A stretch of DNA of 64,000 bases, taken from positions 1-64,000 of the forward strand of contig OZ025799.1 of assembly GCA_964019425.1 (NCBI GenBank), given 5' to 3'. The stretch is from Flectonema sp. DT1601 (taxonomy: Eukaryota > Euglenozoa > Diplonemea > Diplonemida > Diplonemidae). The notes beneath the pieces were generated by a model. The model worked only from the letters and a program-made list of their open reading frames with translations. It was not told the DNA's origin and made no database searches. Positions within the stretch are counted from its first letter, which is position 1; every line of letters begins with the position of its first letter. The position numbers and the translations under genes are program-made. Positions 21,191 through 31,120 of this stretch are shown piece after piece.

Positions 21191-24100
21191 TTAGCCTCTA
21201 AAATCATAAAGTCTAATGACTACCGCTTCATAAAATGAGAGCGTGTCGCTTGCAATCAGCCAATCCGACAGAGGGAAGTCGGGCAACACTTTCGCTAGCG
21301 TACACCCAGCTACTGTGAAGACGGCATCACTTGTTGGGATTTTCGATTCAACGACGACGAAACGAAGAGAAAGGTCAGATAGGACTTCATCGAGAATGGT
21401 ATCCTTTCCTTCCATTGAATCCAAACGAGGTTCATTGATAATAAGAGAAACAAGATCACTCACAAGTAAGGTGTCGGGGTACAGATACAATCTTCTCGCT
21501 AATTCTCTACACAAACAAACAGTTATCGCAGTATAAAATGCCGCAGCATAATTACGTTGCGAATTTAACTCCAACTCCGCTTCTGCCATCAACTTGGACA
21601 CCGCCAATGAGGGCAACACTTCTATCGACGATGATAAACTAGATACGATTTCTGACATGCAACTGTGCGCTCTGGGTAGCTGGAGATGTCGCAAGAAATT
21701 AAAAAACAAAGCTTCACTAAGTCGTATAGTTTCACGATTACTAATGCGAGTGTTGTACAGAAGCACCATCACAAAAGATTTATACTTTCGAACTATTCGA
21801 AGAAGAGCAACAATACTGTCAGGTCCGAGGTTGGGATTATCTCGAATGTCGAGTACTTGATATGGATGCGAATTAAGAACGTCACTCGTACCATTTTCGC
21901 TTTCCGTCCACAAGCGATCTAATAGCCGAGTTGTAAGGTCAACATTTCTCAACGATAGAACTGCCTTAGAATTCCTCATATTAGTTGGTAGCGACTCTTG
22001 CAGCGGTGCTCTCAAGATATCGAAAGACGAACATTTTTGTTGTGGAAGAATATCAAAAATTCCAAAAGGAGTTCTTTTGTCACCGCCAATGGGTTTCAAT
22101 ACAACCAACGGGGGCATGCAAACTGCGCTCGTGGTGGCGTATTCTTGTAATCCCATGAGCTCATTTCTTTTAGCAACTGTGTGCTTTTCAATGCGCGTTG
22201 CCCGACGACCTCCTCCTCCCTGATAGTTTTCTAAGCACATGCTTACTCTGGATCTTGCACTTGTTACGTTTCTAACGCGAGATGTCTCCTGCATGACAAC
22301 TTCGGCTGACTTCTTGGAAGCTGGTTGTTCTTCCGAATCGGATTTTCCAGTTGTCAATGAATGTTTATCCTCATCAGAAATATACTTCACGTCTGCAGTT
22401 GGCTCTATCTGCGGTGTGTGCCCCCCCTCTTTGATTTTCTCTAAATCAGTATTCCCGAGCTCCTGTTTGATAATAATTGTTTTCGAGTGATTTATTATAG
22501 GTGATTGACTCTCAAAGGCTTCTGTGACAACCTTACTCGCAATATCTTGCGAATCCGACTCCTGTACAACAGGAGTGTTGATGGTTTGAGTTTTCCGTCT
22601 TCCAATAGAAATATTTTTTACCGAGCGATGCCGGCGAACGGAATCACTTTTCGATAGCGACATCCTTTCTTCAGAAGGTTTCCACATTCGGAAGGTGGAG
22701 TGCCGACTGTCGGATCTCCATCTCGATGGCATATCAGCTTGCTGTTGAGTTTTACAAGAACTAAAGTCACAGAAGTTCCCAAAGTCATCATCCTTCTTAT
22801 CAGTTTCTGATTCGTCGACAGTTGCCAGCGATGTAGTTGAGCGTCGCGTTTGACTCTCACTCTCCACTTCATCACTTGATTCTTCCTTTTCATCCTGAGT
22901 CGCATCAGGATCATCGCATAGAGGTAATTTAAGTGAAAACATAGAAGTCGTGTTTCGGCGACTAATTTTCGCTCCAGGAGAACCCAAAATTCCTCGAAAA
23001 GCTTGTTCAGTTGCTTCTAATCTGGCAGCAGATGCCCTTCTCATGTTCCGCAATGCCTCTGCCGATGCAGTCGCCCGCCTGACGGCCCTAACTTTGGTAG
23101 CAAACTTCGATGTGCTCCTAGTTGTGGAACAAAATGGCACGACACTTTCACGACGAGCTGGCTTAAATGTGAGGTCCTTAAACATTTCGGAACTTGACTG
23201 TATGAAGTCAGTCGGCACACCCTCTGGTTTCGTTCTGGTAAAAGGAAACTCTTCAGGCGACAGCGGAGTTGGCACCCTTCGCTTTGGATGTTCAGTCAAC
23301 CAACCATCTCCATTACAGCCTATTTCTCGCAGCCACTCATCCCAATGTCGTTCTGCCAATTTTGTGGAATACGAAAACTCTCCTTTCCGCAGTAACTTTT
23401 CCCTAATCTTCTTCGCAAGTTCCGCGTACTCTGCAATGTCTGTTGTATCGCACCAAATGTCTATTACTCCGAATACCGCATTAAAAAAAGCAACATAATT
23501 CATAAAGAACTCCTTGTTTGAATCAGCAAACCATTCTCTGTCAATATTTCGGAGAAGGTTGAGACGGCTGTGGTGGTTCACACTTTTTGCCCTTTCGGTG
23601 AAGCAGTCTATCATACGAGCGCTTGCCCATTGATAAACCTGCTTGTCGATAAACTGATTATGAGGCTTTGGGCACTTTGGAAGATTATTCCAAATATCCA
23701 AAATGATTGACTGAAGTACCGCATTTTCTCGCAGTGCTATTCGCTGATGCAGCCTCCCGACTTCGTTCATCTCTGCGTTTGCCTGAGAGATGTAACAAAT
23801 ATCCTCAGCTTCTTCTTGAGATTTCACATTCGTAATTACCCGACTATTCCCAACGAGAGATTCCTGCAGGAGCTGACTTGCTTTTTGGAGCCTTTTCTTG
23901 AGAACTCCCTCCTTTATTTTGTTAATAAATCTCCTGACATTGATGGCAGTCTTTTGCGGAAGTCCAAATCTATTCATAATGGAATTTATTTCTAAGTTTT
24001 TGAAATATCTGACTTTCTCTTTCACACCTGTCCAGTTCAGAATGTTCTCGTTGTGGTTCTCATAAGGGAGCATTTCATTTACCTGCCAAACCTCCATTTG

Positions 24101-24352
24101 TTTTTTGCCCTGTTCTGCCTTTGGGTCAGCTAACAAGTACTTGATATCCCCAACTAGATCCTGAAGTCGTAAAGATCTTTCAATATCAATACAACTCATG
24201 GCTCTTTTTTGTGCTGTTGAAATCTGAATTTCCGACTTCCTGTGTGCCCACTGCGAGTTTTTTTGACCGCTGGCATTTGTCTTTCGTCGGGTCGGTTTGG
24301 CAGACTCGTCAACCCCTCTAAGGCCAGCTGAAAAGAATTTTATAGCATCCAT
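21191..24352 (-). CDS. Large orphan protein with C-terminal LRR-like segment
   Basis: This 1053-aa protein has no domain I can name. Residues 1-330 are mostly helical and basic, with several Trp/aromatic-rich stretches (VYQWASARM, WCDTTDIAEYAELAKKI). Residues about 350-720 are low-complexity and charged, rich in Ser, Arg, Glu and Asp, and probably disordered. Residues about 770-1050 are ordered and contain a leucine-rich segment (VLSLRN, YQVLDIRDNPNLGPDSIVALLRIV) reminiscent of one or two RI-type leucine-rich repeats, followed by helices. A TTTATTTATAG tract ends 22 nt upstream of the ATG. It lies 106 bp upstream of WDR82 and ends the tight three-gene group TFIIE-alpha/WDR82/orphan. A link to transcription is only suggested by position. 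It could equally be a ciliary or cytoskeletal scaffold. Confidence 0.85.
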   Translation of the reverse strand: MDAIKFFSAGLRGVDESAKPTRRKTNASGQKNSQWAHRKSEIQISTAQKRAMSCIDIERSLRLQDLVGDIKYLLADPKAEQGKKQMEVWQVNEMLPYENHNENILNWTGVKEKVRYFKNLEINSIMNRFGLPQKTAINVRRFINKIKEGVLKKRLQKASQLLQESLVGNSRVITNVKSQEEAEDICYISQANAEMNEVGRLHQRIALRENAVLQSIILDIWNNLPKCPKPHNQFIDKQVYQWASARMIDCFTERAKSVNHHSRLNLLRNIDREWFADSNKEFFMNYVAFFNAVFGVIDIWCDTTDIAEYAELAKKIREKLLRKGEFSYSTKLAERHWDEWLREIGCNGDGWLTEHPKRRVPTPLSPEEFPFTRTKPEGVPTDFIQSSSEMFKDLTFKPARRESVVPFCSTTRSTSKFATKVRAVRRATASAEALRNMRRASAARLEATEQAFRGILGSPGAKISRRNTTSMFSLKLPLCDDPDATQDEKEESSDEVESESQTRRSTTSLATVDESETDKKDDDFGNFCDFSSCKTQQQADMPSRWRSDSRHSTFRMWKPSEERMSLSKSDSVRRHRSVKNISIGRRKTQTINTPVVQESDSQDIASKVVTEAFESQSPIINHSKTIIIKQELGNTDLEKIKEGGHTPQIEPTADVKYISDEDKHSLTTGKSDSEEQPASKKSAEVVMQETSRVRNVTSARSRVSMCLENYQGGGGRRATRIEKHTVAKRNELMGLQEYATTSAVCMPPLVVLKPIGGDKRTPFGIFDILPQQKCSSFDILRAPLQESLPTNMRNSKAVLSLRNVDLTTRLLDRLWTESENGTSDVLNSHPYQVLDIRDNPNLGPDSIVALLRIVRKYKSFVMVLLYNTRISNRETIRLSEALFFNFLRHLQLPRAHSCMSEIVSSLSSSIEVLPSLAVSKLMAEAELELNSQRNYAAAFYTAITVCLCRELARRLYLYPDTLLVSDLVSLIINEPRLDSMEGKDTILDEVLSDLSLRFVVVESKIPTSDAVFTVAGCTLAKVLPDFPLSDWLIASDTLSFYEAVVIRLYDFRG

Positions 24353-25647
24353 CCTTTAGTCAGATCCCTCCCTCCTATAAATAAAGAAATAAACGACCCA
24401 CTCGTATTCAGTATTTAATTAATCTGGTGAAGACACAACTGATGCTGGCTGTCAAAGTCAATATCTTACTCTGAAGTCATGTCTTAATCATCGTCCTGAA
24501 TGAGTCAAAGAGTTTGATGGTGATGATTATTTCAATTAATAAGTACAATCGAAAGCAACAAAAATAACAACGACAATAAGAAGAAAAGGGACACAACAGG
24601 GAAGGGACGACAGTTTGTTGTAAAAATACCAGTACCAGGCTCCAATAATATATAAGAACAGACCACATTGCTGGTCTTTCAGCACTCTCGACTACGTTTC
24701 TACAATGCTCGTAATGGCTTCTACATCCTCTTCTCGGTTCCTTTCTGTTGACAAAAATAAACAGATACCACCACATCATATCAGCAACAGTGATAGTTTG
24801 CCTTAAAATAACGTGGTGGTTGCTACAAATAAATCTAATGAATGGAACACCGTAAGTAACTAGTCTTTAATACTCCCTTGTAGTCAGACAATTATTTACA
24901 ACTTAATATCAACCGTGGATTTATTTACTTATTCATTTTTAATATGAAGAAACAAAGATACGTATCCTATGAAGGACACGTGTGGGATGTCCATAACTGG
25001 AATATAAGGGACAAAGTGGGAGTTTGGGATAATCTTTTTTAACAGAGTACAAATGCGGGGGAGCGGGTTTTTTCCATTTCGTTTCAGTACGTGTTTTCTA
25101 CAATAATAAAAACAACAGCCTTCCTGAAGAACGATACTTGCAAAGTTACAAAATTAGACAACAAACAAGTTGAGGAGCAGATGTTTAGTCAAAACAGAAT
25201 TGGGGAATGGGGGCATCTATCCGTCTAGGCGGTGATTTATTAAAACCGCTTTTTTTAATTTCTTTCTTCTGGTTTGCTATTATTTCGATTCCGATGTGTT
25301 TATCGACCAACTGATACCATTTCACATCTAAGTTAGTAAAGTTAACACCCACCTCCTTACTTAGAGTGCCATACTAAATAAATAGAAGGTCTTCGAGAGG
25401 GTTAAGTTAATTCCAACACCAACATCAAGGCTATCATTTAGTGTTTAAAGTAAAAGACATTATTCATAATCAGAGTAACGTCACTCCTCAACAGCATAAG
25501 TCAAGTTGTAGATCGTTGACAGAATCGATGACTTGGATTCAGTTGAGAACTGTTCACTAAAAAGCTTGTCGAGTTGAGACTAAACCTACAGATGGTTTCT
25601 TTGAATCATCTGCGTACTAAAAGTATTTCATCTGATGGTGCTATGTA
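24353..25647. other. Intergenic, no gene recognised
   Basis: This is 1.3 kb of AT-rich DNA with short homopolymers. A 100-codon minus-strand frame at 24477-24779 is hydrophobic, Cys-rich and unlike the neighbouring proteins, and I take it as chance. Confidence 0.6.
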
Positions 25648-26869
25648 TTACTGATCAAATCGAGCACGAAGGTCACCAACCCCCTGAGTTGTTTCACCAA
25701 CTACTTGACTGCGAGGACTGTAAGCGTCACTCGGAACAGCCGCTCCATTTGCTTGTTTCGGGTTTCGGAGGTGATTTGGATCAACGCGAGACTTATCTTT
25801 TAATGTGCAACTTCCAAAGCGATGAGCTGCTTCCATAACAGAATCGTGAGGTTCATACACAACTTGCACACGAGGTGTGTTATCAACTGCTGGGGGGGTA
25901 GTTGCTTCAACACGAGGTTCGCTCTCATCCCTTGGGGGGGAAGGTGCCTCTTCTGTACTGTCGTTATCATCGTCGCTATCATCGTCGCTGTCACTGTCAT
26001 CATCTTCCATCCCAGCAAGAAATGCTGCCTCCTCCGCGGCTTCTTCTTCAGCAAGTTCTCTTAGAAACTTTTCTTCTTCTGAATCACCGTTTTCTGAATC
26101 GCTGTCCTCTTCAGCTGCCACCTCGGCAGCCCGAGCGGCGGCAACTTCTTCGATCATTTCCGGAGGCACGACAGGTGCGACAAGTTCGAGCTGCTCGTGC
26201 TCTTCTGTCTCCTCGATGATAGCCTGCCTTCTTGCATCCTCTACGCTCATCTCCCTTTCTGCTTTGCCTTCTAATTTCGGAGACGGGGTTAAGCACTCAT
26301 CAATTCTACGCTGCTCTGGTGAGTAAGCAGGCGGCGGCTCATTCACTACTTGTGGTTCAACAATTACGGGCGTTGGAGTTGGCGGTGCCTTCTTTGTCTT
26401 CACGTGCTTTGGAAGACGAGGCTTCCTCTTTTTCACAGGAACCCTGTCAACCGAACTGAGAGCCCTGTTGGTTGATAGTTCAATTGATAAGATACTACCA
26501 ATGCACAACAATCCAACGAAAAAAAAGACATACTTTGGAGGGAATTTTAATCGCATAGTCTCCTTCGCCTTCAGTCCCGATGCCTTTCCTTCAAAGACGA
26601 CAGTGAAGGCCCCAGAAGGATGTTGGTGAAGGATGCATCCCTTCTTACCTGCGGCCTGTTTATAAAAATTTAAATTATAACAACAAATGATGTAATTATT
26701 CATGTAGTATTCTATAAACAACAACACAAACCTTATCCATATCCGGCTCATAATCATCTCTCTTAAAGTCTTTCCACGCTTGTTTAATTTCCGAAATTGA
26801 ACTGACAAGAACTGTTACCCCCTGTTGAAGGCGAATCCCTCTTGTCTCCCCTTCCGCTGCCTGAGTCAT
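25648..26869 (-). CDS. Acidic, Pro/Glu-rich protein, spliced (2 or 3 exons)
   Basis: Exon 1 is 26869-26732 (46 codons, ending PDMDK) and exon 2 starts at 26655. The 76-bp intron 26656-26731 begins GTTTGT and ends TAAACAG, and joins in frame to AAGKKGCILHQHPSG. This ATG is preferred because it gives a coherent N-terminus (MTQAAEGETR...). Starting inside the intron would add an AT-rich translation. The rest contains a folded-looking first 90 residues, then a Pro-rich basic stretch (about 125-160) and a strongly acidic Asp/Ser/Glu-rich segment (about 240-300). The product is 381 aa if only the first intron is removed. A second 69-bp candidate intron (26465-26533) would remove the only membrane-like segment and give 358 aa. 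Function is not recognised. TAA stop at 25648. Unlike most neighbours there is no CAG/TAG close to the ATG; only TTTTAAG. Confidence 0.75.
26465..26533 (-). other. Candidate in-frame intron, 69 bp
   Basis: On the minus strand this reads GTATGTC, a T-tract, and ends CAACCAACAG. It is exactly 69 nt without a stop, so splicing or retention both keep frame: the junction codon is AAG (Lys) either way. Retained, it encodes a hydrophobic KYVFFFVGLL-type segment. Confidence 0.6.
26656..26731 (-). other. Spliceosomal intron, 76 bp
   Basis: GTTTGT donor and TTTTTATAAACAG acceptor on the minus strand. Removal joins two phase-0 exons of the acidic protein gene, while retention runs through AT-rich sequence. 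The donor GTTTG is shared with the MAP kinase intron. Confidence 0.85.
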
Positions 26870-27491
26870 TTTGAATCCTTAAAATAGAAGTAAGCACAGT
26901 AAGCACAGTAAGCACACAGAGTAAACACAGATTTCTCATCTTACTAACACGTTGCTGGTTAACAAAAAATAACAAAACAAGCTCGGAAACCAGACAGTAT
27001 TAAAACCGTTCATCGCAATATGATCATTTGAGTGCTTAGACATTTTCAACATTTGTTTCTTTACATTGCAGCTTGCTTAAGAGTTGAAAAGTAGTTCTTT
27101 TATTCTTTCCCTGTTGAAGCCACACGCACTGACACTGGTAGTACGATTTTTCTCATTTTCTTTTTCCTTTTTTTCCTTTTTTTTTGCATTTTTTTTTTCA
27201 TTTCGTCGCATTTCTTTTATTGGTTGATTTCATCACCAGAACTCCCAGAAACAGCGTCAAACAAGTTCAGCGATAATTATCTTTTCGTATTGCTGAGAAA
27301 CGGATTTATTTCCTTCTGCTCATTGATCTGACAAAAGAAAAGCGACGTGGAATCAAGAGATCTGATGGCTGCATATCTGCAACAAGTCAACTATTGACAA
27401 CTTTCTATTAAAATAAAATAGTTCATAAACCTATCCAAGGGAGAGATAAACGGGGACTGATGTAACTGCTTTTCAGATAAAAAAAGTAACT
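26870..27491. other. Intergenic, T-rich stretch
   Basis: No gene seen. At 26891-26912 the hexamer-like unit GTAAGCACA is repeated three times, which on the minus strand makes a pyrimidine-rich GTGCTTACT run just before the acidic protein's ATG. A T-rich run occupies 27140-27200. Confidence 0.55.
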
Positions 27492-28643
27492 TTACGCCGA
27501 GCTAGGGCTCGATAAGAATTTCATTAAAGCTTCCTTGTTTTGAATTGGTGTTGTAGTAGGACGGCCAATGTCTTTGCGGGCACCCTTGTTGACTTTAACT
27601 TCAACAACACACGGTCCGTCGGTCTCACGTAGTTCTTTGATGGCAGTGACAAGATCAGCTTGCGTTTCAACAGATGGGAGAGCTTTGTAACCGCAGCCAT
27701 CGGCAATTTTGTTAAAGTCGATGTGAAAGCCAACTGTTGGCTGACCTCCAACAGAATCATGTGCTCCGTTGTTAATTATAATATGTTTGAAGTTCTTAAA
27801 GCATCCACGTTCTGAAGCCAGCCCACCAACGGAAGCGAGACCTCCCAAGTGCATCAAAGCAGCACCGTCACCATCAAGAACAAAAACCTGCCTGTTTGGA
27901 GATTGAATTGCAATACCTGCAGCAATCTGACTAGCGTGACCCATGCACCCAACTGTCAAGAAATCACGAGCGTGGTTTCCTCCTGTTGCTGCGCGATGTT
28001 CAAATACCTCTCTGCTAGGCATTCCTGTAGTCCCAACTACCGCATCATCCGGAGAAATATTGTCCAAAATAGTTTTAATTGCTGTCTCTCTCGACATTTC
28101 GAAGTTCGTTTCGACCTTCGTTTGCAGCGCGTAACTCTCGAAAGTCCCCTTCCTCACGAGAATGGCAAACGGAGAAGATTTTTCCCGTAAGTGCGTTGAT
28201 GCCTGTGAAAGCAATTCGTCCATGTTATCTTCTTCCAGCACTCCGTACGGAATCTGACAACTGTCAAGTAGACTCGTCTGAAGTGCTCCCTGTGCGACAT
28301 GCTGAGGTTCATCCTTGACTCCAGGTTCGCCTCTCCAACCAATTAATAAGAGCATTGGAATGCTATACACCTTCTCGTGTGTCAATGACAACAGAGGGTT
28401 AACAGTGTTACCAAATCCAGAGTTTTGCATGTACACTGCTGGCATCTTTCCAGTTGCTAAGTGATACCCAGTAGCCATTGCAACAGCACTTCCTTCATTG
28501 GCGGTGCAGATGTTGTTGTCACCGGCAGTGTCCGTAATGTATGCACAAAGATCCTTCAACAGCGAGTCTGGAACTCCGTAGTAATTTTCAATACCGCGCT
28601 TAGAGAGCGCGTGGTAAAGATTCGAAGCCTTGATCTTTCCCAT
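27492..28643 (-). CDS. ppd: Phosphonopyruvate decarboxylase (thiamine diphosphate enzyme)
   Basis: This 383-aa enzyme should decarboxylate 3-phosphonopyruvate to phosphonoacetaldehyde, the step that pulls the unfavourable PEP mutase reaction toward C-P compounds such as 2-aminoethylphosphonate. The N-terminal pyrimidine-binding half has YGVPDSLLKDL (22-32) and the activating Glu in ANEGSAVAMATGYHLATGK (E50). The C-terminal half has the ThDP/Mg motif GDG (258-260) through to NN (291-292), followed by AHDSVGGQPT. The length and motif order match bacterial and protist Ppd. There is no targeting peptide, so it is probably cytosolic. A TTAG acceptor-like site is 22 nt upstream of the ATG. The PEP mutase and transaminase partners are not in the window. 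Alternatives in the family (sulfopyruvate decarboxylase) are less likely because that enzyme is usually split or ends differently. Confidence 0.9.
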   Translation of the reverse strand: MGKIKASNLYHALSKRGIENYYGVPDSLLKDLCAYITDTAGDNNICTANEGSAVAMATGYHLATGKMPAVYMQNSGFGNTVNPLLSLTHEKVYSIPMLLLIGWRGEPGVKDEPQHVAQGALQTSLLDSCQIPYGVLEEDNMDELLSQASTHLREKSSPFAILVRKGTFESYALQTKVETNFEMSRETAIKTILDNISPDDAVVGTTGMPSREVFEHRAATGGNHARDFLTVGCMGHASQIAAGIAIQSPNRQVFVLDGDGAALMHLGGLASVGGLASERGCFKNFKHIIINNGAHDSVGGQPTVGFHIDFNKIADGCGYKALPSVETQADLVTAIKELRETDGPCVVEVKVNKGARKDIGRPTTTPIQNKEALMKFLSSPSSA

Positions 28644-29420
28644 TTTTAGTTCTTATTTTCTCCTTCTAAGTTGTCCTAAGTTAATCATAAAATAAAATTG
28701 AAATGCGCTGAACAAAGCATGTGTGTGTTTAAACAGCAGCGTAGTAAAAATATAATATAGTGTTATTATACTGTATTTATAAAAAAACATGGCGACAAAA
28801 GTCCAAATCTCCAAAAAATGGCCGAATCCACCAACATTTAGGCAAGCTATGTTTTTTTACACTCACTTAGTACATCCCAGTACATTTTTTTGAGCCGGAA
28901 TGACAGGAGTATGAGCAGTGATCGCCCAGCACCGCGACCTTCAACACCAGATTCCTAAACAAGATTTTATGGTCCGGAATATGAGATTCCTAACCACCAC
29001 TGCTTTCAACGGGGCAATTAAAAAACCTACGCAAGTCGATCCCGTTGACTGATTTGAACTTCAAGTATTTGATTCCTTTATCTGAAAATTAGCAACAAAC
29101 TCCCAAATAATCCACCACGATGATGACCTCAACATTAGGATCTCACAGCCTGAATTGGTAGGGCCCAGGTAGCCTGCGAGAAAGTGAGGTTACTGCATCG
29201 CGTCCAATAAAAATAATCGTTGGTTTATGAGTTAGTATTAAATCACCGTGTGGTCACCGTGGTCACAAGTAAATAGTTAGAAATAACGTTGGCATCAAAC
29301 AAATAATAGTCCGCCCCCTACTCTCAGTGAAGAAAGTAGTGCAGTTTCCTCACTGTCTTACTCCTCTTTAGCAAAGGGGCTACGTCAACATGGGAACAAC
29401 AAAATAAAAAAGAAATGATC
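28644..29420. other. Intergenic, no gene recognised
   Basis: AT-rich spacer upstream of ppd. No tRNA, snoRNA or protein-coding signal that I can support. Confidence 0.5.
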
Positions 29421-29690
29421 AAGGGGGATTAACTGTTTGATTTTGTAAAATACAAATCTATTGTATCATAAACAACATAACGATAATTTTACATCAGTTT
29501 TAGATACAGTGACTAAGTGATGCGTAACTTAGCCTTTTAAAGTAACTATTAGGTTCAAGGGGGTTAACTGTTCGAGTTTGTACGTAAAATACAAATGTTT
29601 TGTATCATAAACAACATAACGATAATTTAACATTAGTTCTGAGATACAGTGACTAAAGGTAATGTTAGTGTAGGTATACACTCTGCGATT
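29421..29690. repeat. Degenerate 136-bp tandem duplication
   Basis: Two diverged copies, starting at 29421 and 29557, share TCAAGGGGG, TTAACTGTT, TTGTATCATAAACAACATAA, CGATAATTT and ATACAGTGACTAA in the same order. The copies differ by scattered substitutions and small indels, so the duplication is not recent. It is non-coding in all frames. Confidence 0.8.
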
Positions 29691-30140
29691 GACGTAAATA
29701 CTTTACATTATAATAAATGTTCTTTTTCCGTGTTGTCATTCAGTGCAGTACGGAATCGAGTTATTCAATTTTGAATTAATCGTGAGCCCTGGGAAACCAA
29801 AACCAGGGTATAATGTAATACGGCAGAGTGTAGGTTTCACCTACAAATTACTTGCTTAAAATCAACAATTCTTTGAAAAAAGAAAAAGGGAGGGGGGTAG
29901 AATGTACCAGAGTTAACTAAATGAAAGTTAATTATGATATGAAAGGAAACGTTTATAATAGGTAAACCTATACTCTGCATATTATGTAGAGGACTTCACA
30001 TTATAATAAATGTCATCCAGTGAAGTAAACAGCCGTGAGCCCAAAACCACCTTGTTATCATTTAATATAGAAACAGTGTAAGTTTCACCTATTAGTTTAT
30101 CAATAAATAAATAATTCTTTTTTTTTTTTTTTTTTTTTTT
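29668..30140. repeat. Degenerate ~290-bp tandem duplication ending in T23
   Basis: Two diverged copies begin at about 29668 and 29958. They share TACACTCTGC/TATACTCTGC, ACATTATAATAAATGT, CCGTGAGCCC-like and GTGTAGGTTTCACCTA-like blocks in order. The second copy ends in a run of 23 T (30118-30140). Together with the 136-bp duplication this marks a non-coding repeat patch between ppd and the membrane protein gene. No open frame or terminal inverted repeats are evident. Confidence 0.7.
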
Positions 30141-31120
30141 AAATCTCTATTCCATGTATAAAAAGTTCTTTGTGAATAATCACATGTGAGTAATGCCAAG
30201 AAACCTGGTAGGGTTTGAGCCTTTGCACCAATGCCGATTGTTCGAAAACGTGGCTAACTAAATGTATGATTGTTGTACCCACGACAGATCATGTTATCCC
30301 GGATTACGTCAAACGCAAGATAATTATTAAGAATAGAGAGAAACAAATAATAAACTGAAACTAAAAATACCAAAAAAAAAAAAAAGGAACTAATAACAAT
30401 GTCAGAAATAGCAGCGTTTTCACCAAGATTATTGATTTCTGGTCAACCTAATGAGTTGCGGGTATCTGAACACGGCAATTATAAAGAAAGGGAAGAGAAG
30501 TAAGAACTGATAGATCGTCTCGAAATAAATCCCAAGCTCGCTATTGAATACAAGCATTGAAATACTTTCTAGCAACAAACGAGAAAAATATCGGCAATTA
30601 GTGATCTTGCAGATTCCTAGGTTTCCTACCTTCATATGTTTTGCTAGACAAGGATATTGAGCGATTAATGACTACTTGCTTTTCAGCATTCACTAGGAAC
30701 CGTAAATTGAAAAGAGAGGAAATGTTTATATTTCGGTGGGGATAATTTAATACTGCATTTTAAGCTCAAAAAGGAACAACAATTTCTCCGACAATCTTGA
30801 CTGTCAGCGGCAGCGTAGTAAATGACTGCAAATAAATAAATAATACCACCGGGCCACGTGAACATAGTTGAGCGTCACTTTCCTATGTTACCGTAACAGC
30901 TTTTTATAACTCATGGGTACTTAATTAATAATTATATTGTTTTGAATAGAAAAAGACGAACACCGAAAAGGAGCTGTTCTTTGTCAATAGCCGTATATAT
31001 CTCGGTGGGTAACTTGATCGGTGGGGATAGAAAATGTTTGTAAATTGAGAGAAAAAACATCTCTTGGGAGCAACAAAATTGACATCGAAGTGCTTGAGAC
31101 AAGCGAGCAATTTGCCGTGT
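30141..31120. other. Intergenic, no gene recognised
   Basis: AT-rich, with short A runs. Small minus-strand frames at 30429-30635, 30683-30865 and 30925-31110 have no coherent composition and are taken as chance. Confidence 0.5.

Noticed and set aside
29100-29150. Box C/D snoRNA from ATGATGA and CTGA
   Set aside because: The boxes are too close, without a terminal stem or C'/D' pair.
28644-31120. tRNA genes in spacers
   Set aside because: No A-box/B-box pair with a foldable acceptor stem was found by eye. TTCGAA-like matches are isolated.
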